64,000 nt of DNA. It comes from Bradyrhizobium prioriisuperbiae. Lineage in GTDB: Bacteria > Pseudomonadota > Alphaproteobacteria > Rhizobiales > Xanthobacteraceae. Within the stretch, counting starts at the first letter, position 1. Every line of letters begins with the position of its first letter. Positions 17,483-26,083 of this stretch are shown here, one piece after another. Position numbers and translations under genes: made by a program. The stretch spans positions 2,418,001-2,482,000 of the forward strand of contig NZ_CP135921.1 of the NCBI RefSeq assembly GCF_032397745.1. Reading direction: 5' to 3'. The notes under the pieces were generated by a model. It ran no database searches and had not been told where the DNA came from. It saw nothing but the letters and a program-made list of their open reading frames with translations.

Positions 17483-17734
17483 CTACTTCGCGTCGATGTT
17501 CTGCACGCAGTTGCCACCGGCGGCCGCGGCCTGCTGGCAGGTTTGATAATCGTAAAACCGGCAGTCGGTGCGCGTGCCGCCGCCGCCTTCGCCGCCGCCG
17601 CCTCGGGCGATGCAGAATGGTGGCGGGCCGCTGTGGACGGCGCTTCGCTTGGTGGCTGCAAGAGCCGGATTGATCAGGCTGAGAGCAATTGCGATCGCCG
17701 CTAATGTGGTGGGACCCGGATTTGAAATCGACAT
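17483..17734 (-). CDS. small exported DUF3551-like protein
   Basis: An 83-residue protein with an N-terminal signal peptide (TLAAIAIALSLINPALAA) and a mature part with four cysteines: PPFCIARGGG, TDCRFYDYQTCQQ and GGNCVQN. The C-x-FYDYQTCQQ-(A)-GGNC-x-QN pattern matches the DUF3551 family, common and multi-copy in Bradyrhizobium and relatives, function unknown. A Gly-rich insert (RGGGGEGGGG) is noteworthy. The start at 17734 has GGAG 7 bases upstream. Confidence 0.78.
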   Translation of the reverse strand: MSISNPGPTTLAAIAIALSLINPALAATKRSAVHSGPPPFCIARGGGGEGGGGTRTDCRFYDYQTCQQAAAAGGNCVQNIDAK

Positions 17735-17841
17735 CGGCAATCTCCGCGGAGTCGTGAACATCGCGTTCTATATGGGCGGGCAGCGATGTGAACGCCCATC
17801 ACAATCGCGCAACCGTGACCAGCGTGGGCTCGTCCGCGCGG

Positions 17842-18483
17842 TTACGCCGCAGCGACACTGACGAATTCGCCGGTCGCCTGGTCCAGCACCGAAAGCGATC
17901 CGCGGGCTACGCCGAAATAGGCGCCATGGAGATGCAGCTTGCCACGCTCGGCCAGGATCTGGACGCAGGGAAACGTCATCAGGTTCTGCAGGCTGGTGGA
18001 GACCGCCTTCTTCTCCAGCCGGGTGATGAAGTCCTGAAAGTCTTCGTTGGAGCGGCGCGCGTTCTGCTCCAGCGTCGGCTCGAGCAGGGACATCCATTTG
18101 CCGATGAAGTCGCCGGGCGACAGCGGGGCTGCGTCCTGCACCAGGGCTTTGATGCCACCGCACTGGGCGTGCCCGAGCACCACGATGTGCTTGACGCGGA
18201 GCACCTGCACCGCGAACTCCAGCGCGGCGGAGACGCCATGGGCGGCACCGTCCGGGGCGTAGGGCGGCACCAGGTTGGCGACGTTGCGCACCACGAACAG
18301 TTCGCCCGGGCCGGCGTCGAAGATCACCTCCGGCGACACCCGGCTGTCGCAGCAGCCGATCACCATCACTTCCGGCGACTGGCCGCGCTCCGACAGTTCG
18401 CGGTAGCGCGACTGCTCGGTGGGCAGGCGCTGGGTTGCGAACGTCCGGTAGCCGGCGACGAGGTCTTGCGGAAACGTGGTCAT
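17842..18483 (-). CDS. beta-class carbonic anhydrase
   Basis: Interconverts CO2 and bicarbonate in the cytoplasm, supplying bicarbonate to carboxylases. 213 residues from the ATG at 18483. Zinc ligands and catalytic residues are visible: Cys44, Asp46 and Arg48 in GCCDSRVSP, and His105 and Cys108 in LGHAQCGG. The frame is open 99 bases further upstream, but that part lies in an inverted repeat (18503-18579) and was excluded. Confidence 0.93.
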   Translation of the reverse strand: MTTFPQDLVAGYRTFATQRLPTEQSRYRELSERGQSPEVMVIGCCDSRVSPEVIFDAGPGELFVVRNVANLVPPYAPDGAAHGVSAALEFAVQVLRVKHIVVLGHAQCGGIKALVQDAAPLSPGDFIGKWMSLLEPTLEQNARRSNEDFQDFITRLEKKAVSTSLQNLMTFPCVQILAERGKLHLHGAYFGVARGSLSVLDQATGEFVSVAAA

Positions 18484-18502
18484 GCGTGATCCCGTGGTTG
18501 GT

Positions 18503-18579
18503 CTAGTGTCCCCGAATTCAAAGTTCGCCAAACCTGGCAGCACGCTCTTCAGCGAACTTCGAATTCGAGAGGACACTAG
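18503..18579. repeat. 77-bp inverted repeat, family D
   Basis: Left arm CTAGTGTCCCCGAATTCAAA GTTCGC and right arm GCGAACTTCGAATTCGAGAG GACACTAG are near-perfect reverse complements around a loop of about 20 bases. It lies between the divergent carbonic anhydrase and CoA-lyase genes, immediately beside a second, unrelated inverted repeat. Confidence 0.85.
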
Positions 18580-18590
18580 CAATCATGATT

Positions 18591-18666
18591 CTCGTGTGGT
18601 TTTGGGTCAGAAATTCCCCTGATGAGCCAGTTGCAAGGTTGGGGGAATTTCTGACCCCCACACGAG
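18591..18666. repeat. 76-bp inverted repeat, family E
   Basis: CTCGTGTGG...GGTCAGAAATTCCCC pairs with GGGGGAATTTCTGACC...CACACGAG (18641-18666). It begins 11 bases after the family D element ends. Together the two occupy most of the promoter region upstream of the CoA-lyase gene. Confidence 0.85.
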
Positions 18667-18763
18667 GATGGCTAATCATATGCGCTCGGCCCGAACAAGT
18701 CTTCCGCCGGAAGCCTTGAAATGCTATCGCGCAAGGCCTCAGCCAATTGACCGGAATGACCTC

Positions 18764-19639
18764 ATGATCCGTCCCCGCCGCAGCCTGCTGTTCATGCCCG
18801 GGTCCAATCCGCGCGCCCTGGAAAAGGCCCGCACCCTGCCGGTGGACGGCATCATCCTCGACCTCGAGGATGCGGTGGCCCCCGACGCCAAGGCGGTGGC
18901 GCGGGATCAGATCGCACAGACCATCGCGGCCGGCGGCTTCGGCAAGCGCGAGGTGCTGATCCGTATCAACGCGCTCGATACGCCCTGGTGGGTCGATGAC
19001 CTGGCGATGGCGGCCAAAGCTTTGCCCGACGGCATCGTGGTGCCGAAGGTCTCCAGTGTCGACGATCTCGCGGCGATTTCCGACCGGCTCAACGATCTTG
19101 GCGCGCCGATGTCGGTCAAGGTGTGGGCGATGATCGAAACGGCGTTTGCGATCCTGCATGTCGAGGAACTCTCGACCCAGGCCCGCCATGCCGAGGTGCG
19201 GCTGGCCGGCTACGTGATGGGGCCGAATGATATCGCCCGTGAGACCCGGATCCGGATGGTGGAGGGCCGCGCCACCATGCTGCCGTTCTACATCAATTGC
19301 ATTCTCGCCGCGCATGCCTACGGCCTCGAAATTCTCGACGGCCCCTACAGCGATTTCAGCAACGCGGCCGGCTTCGCCGCCGAATGCGCGCAAAGCCGCG
19401 ACATGGGCTTCGACGGCAAGACCCTGATCCATCCGAGCCAGATCGACGCCTGCAACGCCGCCTTCACTCCGCCGGCCGAAGAGGTTGCGCAGGCGCGGAG
19501 AATTCTCGCCGCGTTCGAGTTGCCGGAGAATGCCGGCCGTGGAGCGATTCAGCTCGATGGCCGCATGGTCGAGCGGCTGCACGCTGATATCGCGAGGCGG
19601 ACCATTGCGATTGCCGATGCGATTGCGGCGATGGGGTAG
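18764..19639 (+). CDS. CoA-ester lyase of the CitE / malyl-CoA lyase family
   Basis: A 291-residue TIM-barrel enzyme of the HpcH/HpaI/CitE superfamily that cleaves or condenses hydroxyacyl-CoA esters. It begins RPRRSLLFMPGSNPRALEKA, a family hallmark. IILDLEDAV carries the acidic motif near the CoA site; Mg ligands are expected from Glu in WAMIETAF and Asp in MGPNDIARE. No CitF/CitD or glyoxylate genes are near, so it stands alone and its substrate (malyl-CoA, citramalyl-CoA or similar) is open. The start at 18764 matches the family; the longer upstream frame is repeat sequence. Confidence 0.9.
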   Translation: MIRPRRSLLFMPGSNPRALEKARTLPVDGIILDLEDAVAPDAKAVARDQIAQTIAAGGFGKREVLIRINALDTPWWVDDLAMAAKALPDGIVVPKVSSVDDLAAISDRLNDLGAPMSVKVWAMIETAFAILHVEELSTQARHAEVRLAGYVMGPNDIARETRIRMVEGRATMLPFYINCILAAHAYGLEILDGPYSDFSNAAGFAAECAQSRDMGFDGKTLIHPSQIDACNAAFTPPAEEVAQARRILAAFELPENAGRGAIQLDGRMVERLHADIARRTIAIADAIAAMG

Positions 19640-19734
19640 GCCAACACGTTGCTGCACTCTCTGCAGTCCTGCCCGGCACAAGGCCGGGCAGGACGCAGAA
19701 TATAGCCAGTGATGTCGAGCTTCTGAGCGTCAGT

Positions 19735-20340
19735 TCACAGCCAGGGCCGCGAAACCTTTTCCTTGGCTTCGAAGCTGGCGATCGACGCGCTCTTTTCCAT
19801 GGTCAGGCCGATGTCGTCGAGGCCGTTGAGCAGGCAGTGCTTGCGGAACGCATCGATCTCGAATGTCACCGTGCCGCCGTCGGGGCCGCGGATTTCCTGC
19901 TTCACCAGGTCGACGGTGATGGTGGCGTTGGCGCCGCGTTCGGCGTCGTCGAACAGCTTCTCAAGATCTTCCGGCGAGACGCGGATCGGCAGGATGCCGT
20001 TCTTGAAACAGTTGTTGTAGAAGATGTCGCCGAACGAGGTCGAGATCACGCACTTGATGCCGAAATCGGCCAGCGCCCATGGCGCGTGTTCGCGGCTCGA
20101 GCCGCAGCCGAAATTGTCGCCGGCCACCAGGATCTTGGCGTTGCGATAGGACGGCTTGTTCAGCACGAAGTCCGGATTCTCGCTGCCGTCGTCCTTGTAG
20201 CGCTGCTCCGAGAAAAGCCCCTTGCCAAGGCCGGTGCGCTTGATGGTCTTGAGGTACTGCTTGGGAATGATCATGTCGGTATCGACATTGATGATCTTCA
20301 GCGGCGCCGCGACGCCTTCCAGTACCGTGAACTTGTCCAT
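19735..20340 (-). CDS. leuD: 3-isopropylmalate dehydratase small subunit
   Basis: Swivelling subunit that, with LeuC, isomerises 2- to 3-isopropylmalate. 201 residues, beginning [14 protein letters not shown], followed by [14 protein letters not shown]. The substrate-loop motif [17 protein letters not shown] is intact. AGGA lies 8 bases before the ATG at 20340. leuC is 2.7 kb upstream on the same strand with several unrelated genes between, so the two subunits are not co-transcribed. Confidence 0.97.
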   Translation of the reverse strand: MDKFTVLEGVAAPLKIINVDTDMIIPKQYLKTIKRTGLGKGLFSEQRYKDDGSENPDFVLNKPSYRNAKILVAGDNFGCGSSREHAPWALADFGIKCVISTSFGDIFYNNCFKNGILPIRVSPEDLEKLFDDAERGANATITVDLVKQEIRGPDGGTVTFEIDAFRKHCLLNGLDDIGLTMEKSASIASFEAKEKVSRPWL

Positions 20341-20452
20341 CTTGGTTTGTCCTGAGCAGGGGCGTGCAATTCGCCCGTGGAGCTGAGTTTTTATCGCGAT
20401 TGGCCCTCGGGTAAAAGGCCGAAATCGCATGGCTGGTCATGGGAATGGCTGG

Positions 20453-20887
20453 TCACTGGATTTCGGCCTCGATCGCCTCCATGTCGGCGTCCGACAGGCC
20501 GAAATGGTGGCCGATTTCGTGAATCAGCACATGGCCGACGATATGGCCGAGGGTTTCGTCGTGATCCGCCCAGTAATCCAGGATCGGGCGGCGGTACAGC
20601 CAGATCATGTTGGGCAGCGGCGCCACCTCGTCGACGCTGCGGAACGGCAGTCCGACCCCCTGGAACAGCCCGAGCAGGTCGAACTCGCTCTCGGCCTTCA
20701 TGGTGTCCAGCACCTCGTCGGTCGGGAAATCGTCGATCTGGATGATCAGGCCCTCGCACAGCGCGCGAAAATCGGCCGGCAAGCGCTCAAACACATCACG
20801 CGCCATGATTTCGAACTCGGCCAGCGACGGCGCCTTGGCGGAGGTCCAAGGGGCACTGGATAAGACGTCGGATGGGGTATCGGTCAT
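20453..20887 (-). CDS. metallopeptidase-family (zincin-like, DUF1025) protein
   Basis: A 144-residue protein ending in a zinc-binding helix HEIGHHFGLSDADMEAIE, an HExxH motif with a downstream Asp/Glu that fits the small minigluzincin-like family annotated as metallopeptidase family protein. The preceding region, with IWLYRRPILDYW and GHIVGHVLIHE, also matches it. Physiological substrate unknown. The start at 20887 has AAGGA upstream. It sits between leuD and small secreted proteins without obvious partnership. Confidence 0.8.
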   Translation of the reverse strand: MTDTPSDVLSSAPWTSAKAPSLAEFEIMARDVFERLPADFRALCEGLIIQIDDFPTDEVLDTMKAESEFDLLGLFQGVGLPFRSVDEVAPLPNMIWLYRRPILDYWADHDETLGHIVGHVLIHEIGHHFGLSDADMEAIEAEIQ

Positions 20888-21025
20888 GGGTCCTTCAATA
20901 GAGCCCTGAAGGTCTCCGGCCAAGGCGATCTTGAAGGCGATCTTGGGCGGTTGACGGATGCGCGCTAATCGGAGAGCGTGGCGCCGATTGAGGGGTTTTG
21001 GTTATTTCGGGGTAAAGGCGTCGAC

Positions 21026-21334
21026 ATGCGGATCACAAAAGCGGCGATTTGGACTGCAGGCGCCCTTGCGCTCGCGATCGGTCTGGCCGGACTTGCGCCT
21101 GCCGAGGCATCGCCGATGAAGCGCGAGGGTGCGGTTGTCGCGCAACAGGGCCCGACTGATCTTTCGGCGCAAAGCCGACGCCGACGCAGCCCCACCCGGT
21201 TGCGGGTCTACCGCGAGTACGACTATCCCGGTCCCAATGCCACGCGCCAGTGCGTTGCCCATTATGAGCAGGAATACCGGCAGGCCGGCACCGTCATCGT
21301 GCCGCGCATGCGCTGCTGGTGGCAGCGCGGCTGA
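21026..21334 (+). CDS. small basic exported protein with a TDLSAQ-RRRR motif
   Basis: A 102-residue protein. Residues 1-29 are a signal peptide (cleavage near PAEAS). A short Gln-rich linker leads to TDLSAQSRRRRSP, then a C-terminal part with two cysteines (RQCVAHYEQEYRQ and RMRCWWQRG) and a YDYPGPNA stretch. The same TD-[LV]-SAQ-RRR element occurs in the Tyr-rich protein at 22247. Function unknown. The ATG at 21026 follows GGGGTAAAGG. Confidence 0.75.
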   Translation: MRITKAAIWTAGALALAIGLAGLAPAEASPMKREGAVVAQQGPTDLSAQSRRRRSPTRLRVYREYDYPGPNATRQCVAHYEQEYRQAGTVIVPRMRCWWQRG

Positions 21335-21371
21335 TCGCGGGCTCAGGCTGCGCGGGTGTTTCGCGACGTTG

Positions 21372-21572
21372 CTAATGTTTCCATAGCGGGCCGAGCAGGC
21401 CGGCGGCGACCACTGCCGCACACGATCCATAGACCACGACAGCCATGGCAATCTGAGTGAAGTCGCTTGCCGTGCCGGGCATGGTGCCCGGGCCTTGCGA
21501 AGCAACAGCCGCTGTCGAGCAGGCCCCGATCGCGGCGATAGTTCCGGCGACAATCGATAAGCGAGACATCAT
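21372..21572 (-). CDS. very small membrane or exported protein
   Basis: A 66-residue frame with two hydrophobic stretches (residues 3-24 and 40-61, the latter IAMAVVVYGSCAAVVAAGLL) separated by a Gly/Pro/Ser linker. GGGAG lies 5 bases before the first ATG at 21572. The size, ribosome site and two clean hydrophobic segments favour a real gene, but no domain is recognised and its 3' end converges on the gene at 21026. Confidence 0.5.
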   Translation of the reverse strand: MMSRLSIVAGTIAAIGACSTAAVASQGPGTMPGTASDFTQIAMAVVVYGSCAAVVAAGLLGPLWKH

Positions 21573-21729
21573 CGGGTCTCCCGAGTTGCGCGAACACGAC
21601 AAGATACGTCGCAGTCGGATTTCGGTTTCGCCGGGTCTGGACGCGAACCGCGAACTGATCAATGCACGCATTCACTTCGCGTTCACGTCGCGAGCCGTAG
21701 CCTTTGCAATGCCGATGCAACTTGAGTTG

Positions 21730-21753
21730 GGAACAATTTGCGGCGTCGGCGTT
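21730..21753 (+). promoter_or_regulatory. candidate EcfG-type general stress promoter
   Basis: GGAAC (21730-21734) and CGTT (21750-21753) are 15 bases apart and 34 bases before the ATG of the His-rich protein. Alphaproteobacterial general-stress sigma factors recognise GGAAC plus CGTT with about 16-17 bases between, so the spacing is one base short. Tentative. Confidence 0.35.
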
Positions 21754-21787
21754 ATTATGGCGCCCACTTGTCAGGAGGACTCCAGAA

Positions 21788-22027
21788 ATGAAAAAAATGT
21801 TCGGCTTGCTCGCTGTTGCAGGCTTGTTGTTCATTGCCGCTCCGACCCAGCATGCGCAGGCGCTTTCGCTTGCGAATCCCGGCGCCGCAGCGAGCACAAA
21901 ATTCGCGTCCGAAAATCTCGGAATCACCACGGACGTCCGCTGGCATCGCCATCACGGACGCCGCCATCACTGGCACCATCGCCATCACTGGCGCCGTCAT
22001 CATCACCGGCGTCACCACTGGCGCTGA
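21788..22027 (+). CDS. small exported histidine/arginine-rich protein
   Basis: A 79-residue protein. MKKMFGLLAVAGLLFIAAP is a signal peptide, with likely cleavage after AQA. The last 30 residues contain about 14 His and 10 Arg (for example WHRHHGRRHHWHHRHHWRR), preceded by TTDV. Such tails can bind divalent metals or nucleic acid; no test from sequence is possible. A strong AGGAGG ribosome site precedes it, and a GC-rich hairpin follows. Confidence 0.75.
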   Translation: MKKMFGLLAVAGLLFIAAPTQHAQALSLANPGAAASTKFASENLGITTDVRWHRHHGRRHHWHHRHHWRRHHHRRHHWR

Positions 22028-22054
22028 TCGCAGCGTCGGCGAAATCACGTCAAT

Positions 22055-22090
22055 GCAAGGCTTCGGCGCAGCTCGCGATCGAAGCCTTGC
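22055..22090 (+). terminator. hairpin downstream of the His-rich gene
   Basis: Perfect 11-bp stem GCAAGGCTTCG (22055-22065) / CGAAGCCTTGC (22080-22090) with a 14-base loop, then GTGTTTCG. No long T-run, so termination may be imperfect. Confidence 0.55.
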
Positions 22091-22246
22091 GTGTTTCGAC
22101 GGCCTGCTGTGTCACCACGGTTTGATCGAAATGCTGTGACCAAGTGTCGCGATCCGCTGGGTCGCTGATGGCCTTGGGGTTCATGCTCTCGCTAATATTT
22201 CGCGCGGATGGGAGGCGTGGACCAACAGCAGAAGGAGTTTCTTGTG

Positions 22247-22585
22247 ATGAGATCGTTGATTGGAGCGATCACGGCGGCCGCGGCGTTGATCGTCATCTCG
22301 ACCGCGGGTGTCGCACCGGCATCCGCGAAGGCGTCGACGTCGTCATCTGGATATGATGCACGCCTCAACGAGACGGGCGCGACTGATGTCAGCGCCCAGC
22401 GGCGGCGGCATCGTCACTATCGCCATTACCGCCCCCACAGCTACTATCAGCCTTACAGCTATCACGGCCCGAGCTACAGTTATTATCGGCCGGCCTACCG
22501 ACCCTATTACTATCGCCCGTATTATTACCGGCCTTACAGTCCGGTGGTGCCGTTCTATGGTTTCGGCTTCGGGTTCGGCTGGTAA
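22247..22585 (+). CDS. small exported tyrosine-rich protein
   Basis: A 112-residue protein. A signal peptide (residues 1-28, ending near PASAKA) is followed by GATDVSAQRRRHRHYRHYRP and then a low-complexity tail rich in Tyr, Pro, Arg and Ser (YYRPAYRPYYYRPYYYRPY), closing with GFGFGFGW. It shares the TD-[LV]-SAQ-RRR element with the protein at 21026. AAGGAG lies about 9 bases before the ATG, with an in-frame GTG one codon earlier. Function unknown; a cell-surface or matrix role is a guess. Confidence 0.75.
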   Translation: MRSLIGAITAAAALIVISTAGVAPASAKASTSSSGYDARLNETGATDVSAQRRRHRHYRHYRPHSYYQPYSYHGPSYSYYRPAYRPYYYRPYYYRPYSPVVPFYGFGFGFGW

Positions 22586-22638
22586 CGTCAGGCGTTGACG
22601 CTCTCAAACAAACAGGCGCTTCTCTGAAGCGCCTATTG

Positions 22639-22938
22639 TCATGAGACGGGGGCGAAACCCTTGACCAGCAGCACCACGGCTTCCGCGCCGGCCTTGCGGT
22701 CGCGGGAAATCTCCTGATAGCCGGGCGATTGTTCAAACGCGCGAAACGAAGCCTCGTCGGGAAACGACATCATCACGAGCTTGTCGCGCTCCCAATCACC
22801 CTCGAGCACCGCAGGCTGTTCGTCAGCCGCAAGCAGGCGCCCGCTGAACTGTCGGAACACCTCGAAGAAGCGTGCCTGATAACGATCATAGGCGGCGCGA
22901 TCGGTCATCTTGAGCTGGGCGATCACATACACCGTCAT
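22639..22938 (-). CDS. DUF1330 domain protein
   Basis: A 99-residue ferredoxin-fold, dimeric alpha-beta-barrel-type protein of the DUF1330 family. The layout MTVYVIAQLKMTDRAAYDRY ... LLAADEQPAVLEGDWERDKLV (quoted in part) ... FPDEASFRAFEQSPGYQEI is characteristic. Biochemical role is undefined for the family. GAGGGG precedes the ATG. It lies downstream of leuC on the same strand, separated by a palindromic repeat. Confidence 0.85.
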   Translation of the reverse strand: MTVYVIAQLKMTDRAAYDRYQARFFEVFRQFSGRLLAADEQPAVLEGDWERDKLVMMSFPDEASFRAFEQSPGYQEISRDRKAGAEAVVLLVKGFAPVS

Positions 22939-22978
22939 GATTACCCCTCTCGTTGCCTGCGTGTGCTGTCGTTAGCCG

Positions 22979-23013
22979 GTAGGATGGGTTTCGCTGCGCT
23001 CAACCCATCCTAC
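22979..23013. repeat. 35-bp palindromic repeat
   Basis: GTAGGATGGGTT (22979-22990) is the exact complement of AACCCATCCTAC (23002-23013) around TCGCTGCGCTC. It lies 31 bases after the leuC stop and may act as the leuC 3' hairpin as well as an interspersed repeat. Confidence 0.8.
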
Positions 23014-23044
23014 ATCCGACCCGACCCAATGTCCGCGATGAAAC

Positions 23045-24469
23045 TCAGCGCCAGTCGCGGATGTCGACGAAGTGGCCGGCGATCGCCGCGGCTGCCGCCA
23101 TCGCCGGCGACACCAGGTGGGTGCGGCCCTTGAAGCCCTGGCGGCCCTCGAAGTTGCGGTTCGAGGTGGAGGCGCAACGCTCTTCCGGCGCGAGCTTGTC
23201 CGGGTTCATCGCCAGGCACATCGAGCAGCCCGGTTCGCGCCATTCGAAGCCGGCCTTCAGGAAGATCTTGTCGAGCCCTTCGGCTTCCGCCTGCTCCTTC
23301 ACCAGGCCGGAGCCCGGCACGATCATCGCGCTGACATGGCCGTTGACCGTGCGGCCATCGACCACCTTGGCGGCCGCGCGCAGATCCTCGATGCGGCCAT
23401 TGGTGCAGGAGCCGATGAAGATGCGGTCGAGCTTGATGTCGGTGATCTTGGTGCCGGCGACCAGGCCCATATAGGCCAGCGCGCGCTCCTTCGAGGCGCG
23501 CTTGGTCAGGTCGGCGATATCTTCGGGATTGGGCACCATGCCAGTGACGGAGATCACATCCTCGGGCGAGGTGCCCCAGGTGACGATCGGCGGCAGTTTC
23601 GCGGCGTCGAGCCGCAGTTCGGCGTCGAAGTGCGCACCTTCATCCGTGCGCAGCGTCTCCCAGTAACGCATCGCGGCGTCCCAGTCGGTGCCTTTCGGCG
23701 ACTTCGGACGTCCCTTCAGGAATTCGTAGGCCTTCTCGTCCGGAGCGACCAGGCCGGCGCGGGCGCCACCTTCGATCGACATGTTGCAGACGGTCATGCG
23801 GCCTTCCATCGACAGCGCGCGGATTGCGTCGCCGGCGTACTCCAGCACATGGCCGGTGCCGCCCGCGGTGCCGATCTCGCCGATGATGGCGAGGATGATG
23901 TCCTTGGCGGTGACGCCGTCGGGCAATGCGCCGTCGACGGTGACGCGCATGTTCTTGGCTTTCTTCTGGATCAGTGTCTGCGTCGCCAGCACGTGCTCGA
24001 CCTCGGAGGTGCCGATGCCGTGGGCCAGCGCGCCGAATGCACCATGGGTCGAGGTGTGGCTGTCGCCGCACACGATGGTGGTGCCGGGCAGGGTGAAGCC
24101 TTGCTCGGGGCCAATGATGTGGACGACGCCCTGGCGCTTGTCGAACTCGTCATAATATTCGACGCCGAAATCGCGGGCGTTGTCCGCCAGCGTCTTGATC
24201 TGCTCGGCGCTCTCCGGATCCGGGTTCGGCTTGCTGCGATCGGTGGTTGGCACGTTGTGGTCGACAACGGCGAGCGTTTTCTCCGGTGCTCGCACCTTGC
24301 GCCCGGTCAGGCGCAGGCCTTCGAAGGCCTGCGGCGAGGTCACCTCATGGACCAGATGGCGGTCGATATAGAGCAGGCAGGTGCCGTCGGGCTGCTCGTC
24401 GACCAGATGGTCGGCCCAGATCTTGTCGTACAGGGTGGTTGGTTTAACGGACGTTGATTTAGCGGACAT
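23045..24469 (-). CDS. leuC: 3-isopropylmalate dehydratase large subunit
   Basis: Catalytic 4Fe-4S subunit of isopropylmalate isomerase, 474 residues, aconitase family. Cluster ligands are Cys355 in IGSCTNGR and Cys415 and Cys418 in [10 protein letters not shown]. Other aconitase-type blocks seen are [19 protein letters not shown] and [16 protein letters not shown] lies 8 bases before the ATG. The next gene upstream is rplS, ended by its own terminator, so leuC is probably transcribed from the 275-base gap at 24470-24744. Partner is LeuD at 19735. Confidence 0.98.
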   Translation of the reverse strand: MSAKSTSVKPTTLYDKIWADHLVDEQPDGTCLLYIDRHLVHEVTSPQAFEGLRLTGRKVRAPEKTLAVVDHNVPTTDRSKPNPDPESAEQIKTLADNARDFGVEYYDEFDKRQGVVHIIGPEQGFTLPGTTIVCGDSHTSTHGAFGALAHGIGTSEVEHVLATQTLIQKKAKNMRVTVDGALPDGVTAKDIILAIIGEIGTAGGTGHVLEYAGDAIRALSMEGRMTVCNMSIEGGARAGLVAPDEKAYEFLKGRPKSPKGTDWDAAMRYWETLRTDEGAHFDAELRLDAAKLPPIVTWGTSPEDVISVTGMVPNPEDIADLTKRASKERALAYMGLVAGTKITDIKLDRIFIGSCTNGRIEDLRAAAKVVDGRTVNGHVSAMIVPGSGLVKEQAEAEGLDKIFLKAGFEWREPGCSMCLAMNPDKLAPEERCASTSNRNFEGRQGFKGRTHLVSPAMAAAAAIAGHFVDIRDWR

Positions 24470-24744
24470 GGGATCAGTCCCTCGATAAGCGTTGAATGGG
24501 TTCGACCGGCAGCGCCGGCGCAGGCATCAGCGGCGCGAGCGTCAAAGGCCCGCGGCGATCGAGGCTGTGAACCGTCCATAGAATCGCCCGGGCAGGCGGC
24601 GGTGATCGTCGAGCACGATCCGCTCCGTCGGCAGGCTGGCTATGGTGGTGTCTGGAACCATTCTACGTTTCTATCACCGGTGTCCGGCCGCCACAATCAA
24701 GCAGCCATGCTTTGGCGGAACGATCACATATGCACGCCCAACAA

Positions 24745-24773
24745 AAAAGCGCGGCCCGTAAGGCCGCGCTTTT
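24745..24773 (-). terminator. Rho-independent terminator of trmD-rplS
   Basis: On the minus strand GCGCGGCC pairs with GGCCGCGC around a TTACG loop and is followed by TTTTTT. It lies just past the rplS stop. Confidence 0.92.
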
Positions 24774-24798
24774 GTAAAACTCTCCGTGAGGAGAAAAA

Positions 24799-25182
24799 TT
24801 ACTCGCCGACGGCGGCCTGGCGTTCCTGCTTCTTCTCGACAATGCGGGCAGATTTGCCGCGCAGGCCGCGAAGATAATACAGCTTGGCACGACGCACCTT
24901 GCCGTGACGCACCACCTTGATGGAGTCGATCATCGGCGAATAGAGCGGAAACACGCGCTCGACGCCCTCGCCATAGGAAATCTTGCGGACGGTGAAGCTC
25001 TGGTGGATGCCACCGCCCTGACGGCCGATGCAAACGCCTTCATAGGCCTGCACGCGGGTACGATCGCCTTCCTTCACCTTCACATTGACGATGACGGTGT
25101 CGCCCGGGCCGAAGTCGGGGATATCGCGACCGGCAGACAGCTTGTCGAGCTGCTCTTTGTCGATCTCTTGAATAAGGTTCAT
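24799..25182 (-). CDS. rplS: 50S ribosomal protein L19
   Basis: Structural protein at the interface of the ribosomal subunits. 127 residues beginning [14 protein letters not shown], with the family blocks [32 protein letters not shown] and the basic C-terminal [15 protein letters not shown]. It follows trmD by 98 bases, in the usual trmD-rplS order, and has its own 3' terminator. Confidence 0.98.
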   Translation of the reverse strand: MNLIQEIDKEQLDKLSAGRDIPDFGPGDTVIVNVKVKEGDRTRVQAYEGVCIGRQGGGIHQSFTVRKISYGEGVERVFPLYSPMIDSIKVVRHGKVRRAKLYYLRGLRGKSARIVEKKQERQAAVGE

Positions 25183-25280
25183 AGTGAAATCTCCATCGGC
25201 GGCGCTCCCGGTCGGCGGGGCGCAACGTCCTTCTATCCTGCGCGGATTGGGCGCTCCTATACGGCAAAGCAGACCGGTTG

Positions 25281-26051
25281 TCACCCTTCCGTCGTCTTTT
25301 TTGGCGGCTTTTTGGCCGGGCGGGTGGCGATTTTTGCGGCCCACAAGTCGGGCCGGCGGGCTTGGGTCAGGGCCTCGGCCTCGGCCAGGCGCCAGGCGGC
25401 GACCTTGGCGTGATCCCCGGACAGTAAGATCTCGGGGATCGTCCGCCCTTCGAACTCCTGAGGGCGGGTGTATTGCGGGTATTCCAGTAGTCCGTGAGAA
25501 AAACTCTCATCATCTCCAGAGCTTAGTCGACCCATCACTCCCGGCAGCAGCCGCACGCAGGCATCGATCAGGGCCATGGCGGCGATCTCACCGCCGGAGA
25601 GGACATAGTCACCGATGGAAACCTCCTCCAGCCCCCTGGCCTCGATCACCCGCTGGTCAATGCCCTCAAATCGGCCGCAGACTATCAGCGGGCCGGGCCC
25701 GGCAGCGAGTTCCGCCACCCGCCTCTGAGTGAGGGGGGCGCCGCGCGGGCTCATCAGCAGCCTTGGGCCCGCCGTCTCCACCCCATCGATCGCGCGTGCC
25801 AGGACATCGGCCCGCAGCACCATGCCCGGGCCGCCGCCGGCCGGCGTGTCGTCGACACTCCGATGCCGATCCGTTGCGGCATCACGGATGTCGCGCGCCG
25901 TCAGGGCCCATAGCCCGGACGCCAGCGCCCTGCCGGCGAGGCTGATGCCCAGTGGTCCCGGAAACATCTCGGGAAACAGGGTCAGCACAGTGGCCTGCCA
26001 CGGTGCGGCCGGCGGATCTGGAAGCGAAGTGTCTGGAATCGAGGTCGTCAT
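25281..26051 (-). CDS. trmD: tRNA (guanine-37-N1)-methyltransferase
   Basis: Methylates G37 in tRNAs reading CNN codons, preventing frameshifting; SAM-dependent SPOUT knot enzyme. 256 residues. Visible blocks: [14 protein letters not shown] at the N-terminus, [13 protein letters not shown], the knot segment [16 protein letters not shown] and [11 protein letters not shown], followed by [15 protein letters not shown]. The start at 26051 is set by family length; the frame is open upstream through the neighbouring MFS gene. In related genomes trmD directly follows rimM; here it is separated by 6.8 kb and lies only 32 bases behind an MFS gene on the same strand, which may now drive its transcription. 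Confidence 0.97.
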   Translation of the reverse strand: MTTSIPDTSLPDPPAAPWQATVLTLFPEMFPGPLGISLAGRALASGLWALTARDIRDAATDRHRSVDDTPAGGGPGMVLRADVLARAIDGVETAGPRLLMSPRGAPLTQRRVAELAAGPGPLIVCGRFEGIDQRVIEARGLEEVSIGDYVLSGGEIAAMALIDACVRLLPGVMGRLSSGDDESFSHGLLEYPQYTRPQEFEGRTIPEILLSGDHAKVAAWRLAEAEALTQARRPDLWAAKIATRPAKKPPKKTTEG

Positions 26052-26083
26052 GGCCGGCAAACTGGCCTGCCGCGTGCGTGAGG

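Noticed and set aside
23072..24457. 461-codon open frame on the plus strand opposite leuC
   Set aside because: leuC is unambiguous with all cluster cysteines; the antisense frame has no recognisable motif.
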